From Yamagishiella unicocca (taxonomy: Eukaryota > Chlorophyta > Chlorophyceae > Chlamydomonadales > Volvocaceae), in the NCBI GenBank assembly GCA_003116995.1, contig BDSL01000133.1, positions 1-64,000 on the forward strand: 64,000 nt of DNA, given 5' to 3'. The notes under the pieces were generated by a model. It worked only from the letters and a program-made list of their open reading frames with translations. It was not told the DNA's origin and ran no database searches. Position numbers and translations under genes: made by a program. Numbering within the stretch: the first letter of the stretch is position 1; each line of letters opens with the position of its first letter. This document shows positions 32,006-41,842 of the stretch, in pieces.

Positions 32006-35000
32006 CTATCCTGCGTCTCCTATGTCGTGTGAGCAGGTTTTCTCGTCGTCATCGGTGGGGCCCGCGGACGACGAACCAGAACACGCGGGCGATGAGGGCG
32101 AGAGGTCCCAATGCACCTGCGGTGGCTGCTCCGGTGTGCACAACAGCTCACCGGCCGCGGCGGCGGAGACAGCAGCGGCCGCCGCCGAAAACTCCGCTGC
32201 TGTCTGCATTGCTCCTGCCGGCGTCACAATGGCGGCGACGCCGGCTACCGCCTCCGGCTGTGGTTCCTCCTTGGCCGCCACCGCCGACGCAGCAGCAGCA
32301 GCAGGGGGATGATGCGGGAAGGGTCTCAGCGGCGGCAGATTCTGCTGCGCCGCCCCGACTGCCTCCACCCACCTGGTCGCGTCGCTCCGTCCTGCTTCCA
32401 GCAGCTGCGAGATGAAGGTGTCGCTGCGGGGGTGCAGCGCTGCTGCCATCATGTCGCGAAAGCTGCAGATCAGGGGAGGGGACGACAGGGCAGGGAAGAG
32501 AGGAGGGTATTGGTCGGAAAGGGGGCCATTGCCGCCTCGGATCCAAGATGGCGGTTTCGAAGCGGGGGGAGGGCCCTGGCCTCACGCCACATGACGTCAT
32601 GCCAGTCCCCCAAGCCCCCGGCGACCCCCTAGCGGTACACTGAGCCGATACTGAAGCCCTTCGCTTGAGACCAGTTGGAAGCCCTCAAGCACCCCCGCCC
32701 TCGGCCACGTCCTTACCACCTACTACGTCTTTGATCTTCCCCGCCACCAGGCGGGACGACCTAACCCCCCTTTGGAATCACGACCTGGTACCGGCCCCTC
32801 CCTGGACCTCCGCATCCCTAGCCGTGACTGGCTCCTGCCGCCTCCTCATCACCCGTCTGTACGACAAAGCATTCAGCCCGCCTCCATCCCCGTCCACTCC
32901 CGATGCAAACGAACCCTGCGCTAACAGCTCCACCACCATTCCCATCATCGCCTGCACCGCGTCCTCACACAACCCCACATACAACTTCCGCCTCGAGGCT
33001 GCGGGTCCTCAACGCCCTCGTCGCCCCCTGGGGTCATTCCCAACGCCGACTGGTCACCAAAGCCCACGACCTGTCGCCGCCTCCCCTTCCTCTACCGCCA
33101 CGCTCGCCGGACGGACGGCGTTTCCCCCCTGGTCCCCATCGAGCGTTACCGCACGTTCCCCCTCCACCAGCCCCTCCGGTACCTGGCGCCACACAGCCGC
33201 GGCAGCAACCCTGGCCGCCACCTCTCCTGTAACGACCCCAGGACTCCCAGCCCCGCCCGCCACTGCCTCTGTCTCCCGCCACCCCATCACGCGCCAGATC
33301 CCCCTCCCCGGTCCCCAGCAAAGCCCTGCCTCGCCCCGCCTTACCAGCCACCCCGGCCTCGCCCAGCCACCACCACCAGCAAACAACCCTGTGCCCTTCG
33401 CCGCGCACCCCCCCCCTTTGGCTACTTTCTGCCCTCCGTTTCCTATGTCATGTAACCGGTTCTTCTCACCTCACTCCCCCGCCCCCCATGCATCTCAAAA
33501 CGTCTGTTCTAAACGGTTTTTCCGGGCATCCACGGGTCTTCCTCGAACCCCCACCACCCCACCGGATCTAACTCTGGATGTTGTCGGGCTGACCACATTC
33601 AGAGGTTCACCTTGTCTTTGCCTTGATTCTTATCTTGGCCTCCGCTGATCACACTGTTTCTTGCTTGCATCAGCCCCACGTCCCCAACCGTACGCGTTCA
33701 CTCCGCCCATACAAGCCCTTCCTGTTTTGCTAACCAACCCGCACGCACTCGCTCGGGCTTCCTACGCCCGCCCCCGCCCCGGATTGCACCGTCAGGCCCC
33801 CGCTCGATGCCACACTGCAGTGGTGTCGGGCCCGGTTCGGCAGTGGCGTGGGGATCCGTCTCCCACGGACCGCACACTGCCCGCAACCCCCGCCCAGCCG
33901 TTCGTCCCTGGTCCCCCGGCCGACTTCCTCCCGGCCGGTCTGCGTTTACCACGCATTACTCCTTCCTCAATACTCCCCTTGCCATCTTCCAGGACCTTCG
34001 CCGGCCGTCCCCGTCGCGCCGTATCGCCCCGCGCCGTACCACATCGACCATATCCGGCGCCCTGCGCTTTTCCTCTCTCTCTTTCGCTGCGCCGCCTCAG
34101 ACTCTTCGTCGCTTTGACCCCTGTACTTTGTCTGTCAGCTGCAACACCTGTCCTAACGCTTGTCGTTGCTCCCCTTCCCGCATGCTTCGCGCTGCTGGCC
34201 GTCGGTTCCCCCTCTCCGCTCTAGTTAGGTGAGTCCTCCACCGCGACCGGCGCTTCCCCTCTGTTTATCCTGTGCACCTGTTTAGCGACCGTTCGCGTGC
34301 GTGCGTATCGCCACCGCGGTTTCTCCCTAGTAAGGCGGCGCGGCTCAAGCCACTCGCCGGTAGCGGCCGCGCGCCACTGCGCATCGGTAACGTATCTCCT
34401 TTTCAATGGTAACGATCGGTATCCGGGATGGGATAGGATGGGCTGTCTCCAGCCTTCGGTGCATCCCGCGGCTTCCCTGTTCGCCATCCCAGTTCTCGGC
34501 TTTGCACTCCATACTATAGTCCACTTTTTCTTCTTCTTCTTCACTGCACCCACCGTCGTCGCTGTAAGCATGAAAAGGCGTAACCGCGGATGACGGGAAG
34601 GCGTAAGAACCCCAAGGCCCAGCTTACAGTCGCGTCTGTGTGTGTAGCATGCGCGCGCGTCCCGGCGTCCGAAGGCTATGCACACGCTACATTTCCACAG
34701 TCGCATTACCGGTTCTATTATTATAACCCCCCCACCGGCGGCCCGCGGCCGCCGCCGCCGCCCGCCCCGGCGCGAGTCTCCTCCTCTTACGTCGTATACA
34801 CGGGTTGTCTGACCCGCGTCCCATCCTTCAGCCTAAATCCACATCCCTGGCCAAGCTCACCTGTACGGCCAGGGCTGAAAGGCGTCGGGTGTGATGCCCA
34901 GGGACAGCTGGTGCAGCGCCCGGCGGCGGTTGAACACCGGCAGGCGGGCGACGTGGGGGCGGGGGAAGCAGCACACCTGGGGCAGGGAAGAGGGGGAGCG

Positions 35001-36371
35001 GGCATCACCAGGGTTCAGGCCTTGGCTCATTGGTTGGCCGGCGGCGGGAGAGGTGGTTACGGTACAGCCGCTTACCACACGCCATGTGCCACCAGCCTCC
35101 GTACGCTTCCGTTGAGTCCTCACTGACGCCACCCAAACCGGCCCTCCCACCCCTCTCCCACGTTTCTATGCTACCCCCCTTCCCTCCCCCTCTTCCCCCC
35201 GCCGCCCGCGTCTCACGACCCCCCCCGGGCCCCCTACGTGCCTTGAGCAGGAAGTCGTGGGGCGCCATGGGCTCCGGCATGAGCGCCGTGACACCGCCGT
35301 CCACCGAGATCTTCCCGCGGAAGGAGGTGGTCATCTCGCCGTTGAAGTAGCCGGGGATGTGGCAGGAGGCCTTCAGGGCGGCGATCAGGTCCGCGCGCGA
35401 GGAGAAGGAGGAGAAGCGCTTGGTGCGGGGCCGCGGGAACACACGCGTGACGCTGACGGTGGCCACTCCGCTGCAGCGCTCCGCCGCGTCGGCAGGCAGC
35501 GTGGCCTCCAGCTGGCGACCGAGGACGTCGTCCAGGCGGCGGTACGACCCGTTGGTACGGCAGTCGCGTACAGAGTCCAGAAAGCTGTCGTACATCTGCG
35601 CTGGGGTGAGGCCGCAGGCGAGGCTGGCGGCGATGAGGCTGCCGGCGGAGGAGCCGGCCAGGGGGGTGGCGCCGCCGGGTCGCAGCACGCCCTGCTGCTG
35701 GAGCGCGTCGGCGACGCCGATGAAGTACGGCAGGAGGAAGCCGCCGCCGCTGAAGGTGATGCCAAGCCTGTTTTTGGTGCGACGATATGTACGGTGTACG
35801 GGTGTACGCACGGGTGGGAGCGTAGGCGCCGAGAGAAAGAGAGGAGGAAAAGAGGCCAAGGCAGTTTGCGTGTTGTGTTTGGGCTGGAAAAATGTTGCCA
35901 TGTACCTGTGTAATTGCATGCGACAAGGGCCCGGCCGATATCGGTTACCGGAGCATTGGTGGATAGCTGTCTGGCTGGGCGGAACGTATAGTTCCCGGCA
36001 CGGCATGGCAAGCGCCTTCATGATACTTGTAGGTCAATTGTCTGCCGCACATCGAACATTAACACGTCTTCAGGCCGCACTTATTACTGAGTACAAAGGA
36101 GTTGGCAGGAAGGGCCGCGCGCCGGCGCTGCCCCACGAGTTGGCCGAACCTTGGGAAGGCGAGTCGACGGCAAAGGGTCGCACCTGCCAGACCGCAGCGC
36201 TTCGGCAGCCGGATGACGAGCTTCTGAGGTTTTCTGAATCGGCTCCTCCACCGCTTGCAACTCGTTGACAACAGCGATTTCCTTGACAACCGTGATACGT
36301 GTTGCCCCAATGGTAGCCGGCGCGCTAAAGCAACGGCTAAACGAGCCAGCGGAACCAAGACAGCTCACCAT
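32006..36371 (-). CDS. Patatin-like phospholipase (lipid acyl hydrolase)
   Basis: Four exons, 36371-36184, 35767-35242, 34976-34861 and 32462-32006, join in phase to 428 aa. Patatins hydrolyse acyl chains from glycero- and galactolipids with a Ser-Asp dyad. Exon 2 shows all signatures: the oxyanion loop FSGGG, the nucleophile elbow GSSAG (35655-35641), and DGG with the catalytic Asp (35301-35299). Exon 3 has the CCFPRP segment typical after the catalytic domain, and exon 4 the LLEAGRSDATRW helix. The first 62 residues (MVSCLGSAGSFSRCFSAP) are Ser/Ala/Arg-rich and look like an organelle transit peptide. Intron 2 uses a GC donor (AAG|GCACGT). Intron 3 (2.4 kb) holds repeats and RT remnants and contains the duplication edge. 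It is divergent from the VOC gene. The alanine-rich C-terminal tail has no assigned role. Confidence 0.88.
32740..33250 (+). mobile_element. Decayed reverse-transcriptase remnant inside patatin intron 3
   Basis: The plus strand encodes RLLITRLYDK (about 32838-32870), matching the conserved strand after the RT catalytic motif, then segments paralleling 16340-16560 (VLNALVA, SQRRLVTK) and GGTACCTGGCGCCACACAGC, which parallels 16690-16720. Several frameshifts are needed. It is more diverged than the copies at 15706 and 27876. Confidence 0.5.
33437..34600. repeat. Dispersed intron-repeat family, copy R7, in patatin intron 3
   Basis: Blocks include ATGTCATGTAACCGGTTCTT (33446), CATCCACGGGTCTTCC (33524), the CGTGGGGATCCGTCTCCCACGG block (33846), CGCATGCTTCGCGCTGCTGG (34180), GGTAACGATCGGTATCCGGG (34410) and a TTCTTC run (34530). 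Order and orientation match 12840-13500. Two family termini lie within 100 bp near 33440-33546, suggesting nested or adjacent insertions. Confidence 0.7.
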
Positions 36372-36747
36372 ACTGACCAGTAGTTGGTTGTAATGACTGG
36401 CCGCTGCTGCGTTCGTCAGGGTCAGGTCATTCGGTCGTCGGCTCGCGTCGCTTCAGCCATTTCAGTCAAAATTGTAGCAGCATATACGTTCAAGGCTTGA
36501 GGCAGTATTCTGGGGGCAATGTGTATGGAAAAATTAAAATATGGAAGAATGGAACGCAATTACCAACGCGGGACCGTACATGTACTGCGGAATCCCGGAT
36601 GACCGCTTGATTGAAGCTCCGTAGCCAGTGTACAGTGTAAAAGCTTCTCCAATATTACCTCGTCGAGCGCTCAGTGCCTCCAGGTTCTGAGGCTCGCATA
36701 CCTGACAACGCTTCCGGCGTCCGAGGTTCCAAGGTCGCCAGCGTCCT
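36372..36747. promoter_or_regulatory. Shared intergenic region of a divergent gene pair
   Basis: The 376 bp between the patatin ATG (minus) and the VOC ATG (plus) must contain both promoters. It is AT-richer than its surroundings (for example AAAAATTAAAATATGG near 36529). No TATA box could be assigned with confidence. Confidence 0.5.
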
Positions 36748-39700
36748 ATGATCCTGCATCGATCTCCTTGCTCCTCGGGCTCCTCTCTGACTGCATCGAT
36801 ACCACCGTTCATCTGGTTCAGCAGTCATCCTCACCCTCGCGCCTTCCGACACTGCCCGGCAGCACGTGTAAAGCCGCGGCGGCCCCCTTCCACCGCCGTG
36901 GGCCGCGCAACCGTGGCTTCTGCGGCCTCCCCAGTCGGGGGCGCCAGCCACCCCGCCACCAACCGCCAAACCGCACCTTCCACAAGGTGCGCCCTCCCTA
37001 GAGTGCTCCACCCTCCCCTCTCCTCGGCCCCCGACCCGCAACTCCCCGAGCACCTCTAGCGCCTGCCAAACAATCCTCCCTGTCCGTCCCTTGCCCTAGG
37101 GCTATGATCCCCTCGGTGCCCCCACCCGCAACCCTGGGCCGGCAGGTGCTGGCCCTTCTTTGAGTCCGCGGTGGAGGGCGGGCCGGTGGTGGTAGTGGGG
37201 TCCGGGGCGGCTGCCTCCAGCGGTGGTGGCTCAGAGGGCGATGGGGAGGTGGACGAGCGGTCGCAGGATGTGGGCAACGTGGTCCTGCTGGAGCACCTGA
37301 ACCTGGAGGTGGGGGCGGAGGGGAAAGCGAAGGGGAGGAACCCCTTCGGAAGGGGGGAGAAAACCGGTAGGTCGGCATTGAGAAGTAAAACCGATTAGGA
37401 ATTGTTGGTACACTCCTTTATATAGTTTCGTGCTATGGAGAAGTTGGCTTCGGTATGCAAAGCCAGCGGTCGAGTGTCGCCCCAGGCTGCTATGTCTAGA
37501 CGAACCCCAACAAGGACCCCTCGCGGTTCAGCGAATCATAACGGGAGCCCGTTTGGGGGTGCATGTTGGACAACTTGGTGTGTTGGCTGGACAAGCTAGA
37601 GCGAGAGTTGTCGAATCCCGGACCCACCCAAGCCTGGATAAGACGGGGGGCGTGGGGGGGTCGGGGTGAAAGGCAGTGGAAGGAGAGGAGCCACGCTGTG
37701 TCCGTTACTACCAGCGCTGGCGGTCGCACTTGCACTTCGGGGCGGTTTCCCTTGCCTCCCCAGTGATTGGCCACCGTCCAGCCAGCGGGGGGTATCGCCT
37801 GGGTAGTGGGTTCGTCGGCTGCTGTCTCCGCGGGGCAGCTACACCCCATACACAGCGGGGCGGCCCTCTCTTCACTTGGTGTCTTTTCTCCCCACCCCCT
37901 CTTTCCTCCCCTGCCGCCCCCTTCTCGCGCAGGTCCCCGATCTGGAGGTCGCCCGGCTGTTCTTCTGCGAGGGTCTGGGCCTCACCGCCGACCCGGGCAC
38001 CACTGGGGCCCAGCGGGGAGGGAGCCATGTATTGTGGTACAACTGCGGCAAGCAGCAGGCAGGAGGGGAGGGCGGGAGGGAGGGAGGTCGGACGGGAGGG
38101 AGAGAGGAGAGGGGGTAGAGGGGTGGTGGCGTAAAAACAGTTGACGGGAAAAGGAGAGGGGGAGAGGAGGGAGGAAGGTAGTCGGGTCCCTCCCCGTTTT
38201 ACTTCGATCCTCCCTTCCACCATCCCGCTGCATTAGCTCATGTGGGAAGGTCTGACTCCCCAATCGCATCCCTCCTTCCCCCCCTCACCCTTATCAATCC
38301 CCTCACCCCCTCTCACCCCGTCCCCAGTTCCACATTGCCCGGGGCCCCGCTGCCCAGCGGCTGCCCCCGGGAGCGGTGGTGGGGCTGGTGCTGCCGGACG
38401 TGGCGGCGACAGCAGAGCGGCTGGAGGGGGTGCGGCAGCTATTGGGGTGGGTGAGGGTGGGGTGAGGGTGGGGTGAGGGTGGGGTGAGGGTGGGTTGGGG
38501 TGATTTGAGGGCGGATCGGGAGGGGCCGGTCCCGCTGGGTTCCACTGTGATGGCAACGGCTTGTTTGTGTGTGGGGGGGGGGGCTGTGGCGGAGCTGAGG
38601 AGTGGCCTGGGGCTGGCATAAAGACCGGTTACACGACATGGGTATGGTGGGGCCGCAAGGCGGTTGACTGGGCTGAGCGCTCGTGCCAATGCAACCACCT
38701 CGCAACCACCGTACACCCGTACCACCTTGTCGCCCCCGCTGCCGGCGGGCCCCGTCCCGCCGCGTACGAGGGCCCGCCCCCCTCGCTGTGCTCTGCGCCG
38801 TTCGGAGCATGATCACTTGGCAAGCACTGCATCGAAGCAGCCATCCTATGGCAAAGCATATCACATTTGTAACGAGCACGCCACGCTAGTCCGTCTCCAG
38901 GGGGAGGCGGGGAAGAGAGCAACGACCTGCCCACTCCACGACCACACCTCCACCGCTCGGCTCAGACCTCTTCTCACTTCCCGCTCCCCTCCCCCCACCG
39001 CCACCACAATGGCTTCCGGGAGGGCCACAGTGACGTGTCCCTCTCATACGTCCGCGACGACATGCTCGAGGCGGTGGATCCGTACGGCAACACGTTTGTC
39101 GTTCACGCATCCCTGCCGTACTTTCCGGGCCGCCAGGGCATCGCCTACCTGCAGCTGCCCTGCTTCCGCGGCACTGCGGACCTCATCGCCCAGTTCTACG
39201 CCTCTCGCATGGGCGCTAGGTGCCGCGTCAGTGGGGGGGCCAGCGGGGGCGGTACCCATACCCACGTTGACACCCACAGCAGCGGCCCCGCCCGAGCGGA
39301 GGTGTGGATGGGTCCCGGACAGAAGCTGCTGTTCGTGGAACAGGCCCAGCTGGGGCCGGTTTCGGAGCAGGTGCGGTGCCGGCGGGGGGATTATAGTGCG
39401 GGTGCGGCGCTAGGGGATAGGGCTCCCTACGTCCCACGTCGGGACCGCAGGTGCGGCGTGAGGGGGTGCAGTGGGGGTCTGGCGGTAGAGACGGTTGGCA
39501 GCGGGGCCAGGGGCACGGTGGGTGCGGGCGGGGGTCCTGGCAGCGATTCCTCACTGCCACGTCACGACATACCTGTACGACAGCACCGGGCTTTGCATTC
39601 CATGGGGAGGGCGCCGCACCTTGCCAACGGAGTGCTGAGCAATGGCTGGCGGCCCCGGCCAACCTGCCCTGTGACGGCCCGCAGCACCCTCGGCATCTGC

Positions 39701-40757
39701 AAATCTAAAACACTAAAAGTCTTCTCCCCCACCCTCTCCCTCTCGCTGCCCCCGCCCCACACCGCCGTCCCCTCCCCCTTCCCCCGTCTTTTCTGTAGTC
39801 CCCTTCACCTCCCTGACACTTCAGCATTCTCCTCCTCCTCCTCGCCCCCATCAGTCCGTCTGCTCCCTGTTCGGTGGCTGGCACCTGGCCATGTACGTGG
39901 CGGACTTCTCGCGCACCTACCGCGCGCTGCACCACCCGGACCGCCAGCCCTTCAACGAACACCCATACAGGCAGGTGCCGCGGGGGGGTTGGGGGTGGAG
40001 AGGAAACCCGAATAAACGGCATAGGAGCAGGAGAGGCGCAAAGACCGGCGATTAGTCGGGAAGACACGTCGAGTTTCCTCGGAGGATTTTGTGCGGCTGC
40101 CGTAAACCTTGGGACCAGTATCACCTGCGGCGCCCTGGAGGGGTAGAAACCGAGCTGCCGACAATGCTGCGTTCACGTTGTGGGCGCGTGCGGGAGGACT
40201 TGGTTCGTTGGCCCAACATGGCGACCATGAACTCGTCCGAGGCCGGACCCGGTCCGCAGACAGACCATTACCGTGGTGACGAGGTACGTTATCCCTCGTG
40301 ACCTTCCTGCGTCCGTGCCATCATCGCGAGGCGTGGGAGGGGCGACGGCCGCGGGAGGGCCTGGGCTGCGGCAAGGGGGCAAACGACGGGAGCGACGGGG
40401 CTCGCGCGTACGGCTACAGAGGCTGTTGGGCTGCCCGGAGACACGCACCGTTACCTGCGTCATTCTCGTGCTTGCGCCGCAACGACTCGCCCGGGGATGC
40501 CGCAATCTAAAGCGTCCTAAAACGACCTACAAACATCGCACGCCCCTGCGCGTGCCTGCCCTCACAGGGACAAGTACCACAGCCTCGAGGACGCGCTTCG
40601 GAACCGCCAGTTCCGGTTTCAGGACATCATCTCCGGATACGAATCCGGATCCGAGCCCGGGGAGCGTCTGGTGTACCGCATTAGTCACGAGGTGCGCAGC
40701 ATGCACCACCACTTGTACGGCCGGCCGCTGTACGGCAGGGAGACTGGCTTCGTCTGA
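36748..40757 (+). CDS. VOC/glyoxalase-like fold protein, two modules
   Basis: Seven exons, 36748-36986, 37146-37308, 37933-38058, 38328-38450, 39023-39370, 39855-39970 and 40568-40757, join in phase to 434 aa. The first module opens with LEHLNLEVPDLEVARLFFCE (about residue 126), continues with LWYNCGKQQFHIARG and ends DPYGNTFVV. The second includes GIAYLQLPCF, GWHLAMYVADF and a conserved-looking C-terminus (YGRETGFV). VOC proteins are beta-alpha-beta-beta-beta metalloenzymes or binding proteins (glyoxalases, dioxygenases). The substrate cannot be told. The N-terminal 80 residues are Ser/Arg/Pro-rich and may be a plastid or mitochondrial transit peptide. Two introns need GC donors (after 38058 and 39970, both CAG|GCAGG). 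The exon 5 start is the least certain. No glyoxalase I activity is claimed. Confidence 0.82.
37360..37470 (+). repeat. Terminal block of the dispersed intron-repeat family in a VOC intron
   Basis: AGTAAAACCGATTAGGAATT, TTGGTACAC, AGTTTCGTGCTATGGAGAA matches the reverse complement of 47095-47190 and also 8534-8600 at most positions. It starts about 50 bp inside the intron 37309-37932. Confidence 0.65.
38446..38505 (+). repeat. GGGTGAGGGT tandem array at a splice donor
   Basis: The exon 4 donor TGG|GTGAGG (38451) is the first of five near-identical GTGAGGGTGG units. Each contains a plausible donor, and the array is G-quadruplex prone. Confidence 0.8.
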
Positions 40758-41842
40758 GCGCGCAAGGCGGCCCCGGGCGGCTCGCCGGGCCTCCTGATTG
40801 GCGGGCGAGGGGTTTAGGGTTTGTGCGGGGGGGTATATATAGTGGCCTGTCTACCTGTTTGTTGTGGGGTCAGGACAGCCTGCAGTGCATGAGGCTCGGC
40901 AGCGGCGGTTGGAGAGCATCTAGGGAGCATTCAGGCAGGACGGGTATGCCCTTTGCATGGTGATGATGGAGGGGCCTTATAGCTCCATACCCAGGGGGGG
41001 CGGGAGTTGGCGTGAGTAGGGAATCGACTCAATCTGCTGCCACGCCTTCTGCCATCGTTCAGGTGGAACAGCGACCACGTAACAGCGAAGGTAAAAATAG
41101 CATAGTTAAAAGTCTGTGGCCATATTATGTTGACTTGGCGCAATCGTGCCTTCTTGTCTTAATAATTAATTAGTTTGATCGATGATGCAGCTTAAGATGG
41201 ATGACAAGCTCTTGTAGCTCGTAACGCCAAGACGAGCCAGGCGGCTTGCAAACCAATGCTTTGCGTGAAGGATAAAGTAACCTAAGATTGCACCAAATAC
41301 TTCTTGGTACCCGTGATCGCTGAGCGGCAATTCCTTTCGGCGCAACACGCTTGCTAGTCCCTGTTGGTTTTCGGTATTCATGGCCTGCAGCATCGTGCAT
41401 ATGCGTTATGCACATCCCCCACAGATCAGCGTGAATGGAGACCTTTTCGTCATCATATCCGTCATTCTGGTGACGTTGTACGGCCAAGGTTATGGTTAGC
41501 CAAATTCCAGCAGTTCCTCGTAGGAGTATTAGGTAACAGTGTCTATTAGTATGATAATTTATACAGTACCACTATTGGTATGTTTTTCCTCTCTTCAGCT
41601 CAACTTACCAACTGCTTTTCCTCAGTTTAGCTCAACTCACGCTTTGGGTCAACGTCTCAGCGGTTGTAGCGTCTTTAGATTCGTAGCTATTGCTGTCGAC
41701 TGACTACTGTCTTCAGTTTGGGCGAAGGTGGATGACGACTGTTGCTTTTACCGATTAACCCTGCATGGCAACCATTCTCGCCAGAGGCCAAAGCCCTTGG
41801 ACATTGGGCTCTTTTGGGCTCCGGTGCTCCTACAGCTCGTAA
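40758..41842. other. Intergenic region upstream of the FUSC gene
   Basis: This should hold the VOC 3' UTR and the FUSC promoter. No TGTAA was seen close to the VOC stop. TATATATA occurs at 40834-40841, but it lies 1 kb from the FUSC ATG. From 41216 the sequence is shared, with visible divergence, with the regions upstream of FUSC copies 1 and 2. Confidence 0.45.

Larger units (their letters stand above)
25801..32596. repeat. Direct segmental duplication, copy 2 (partner 13632-20421)
   Basis: This 6,796-bp block is nearly identical to 13632-20421. At its right end it continues smoothly into the intact patatin gene, so this side is the ancestral context for the patatin end. At its left end it abuts unrelated sequence, whereas copy 1 continues into more FUSC exons. 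The copies are 5,379 bp apart. Confidence 0.95.

Noticed and set aside
40834..40841. TATATATA as the FUSC TATA box
   Set aside because: It is 1 kb upstream of the start codon, with no supporting exon between; similar TATATAG words occur in the repeats.
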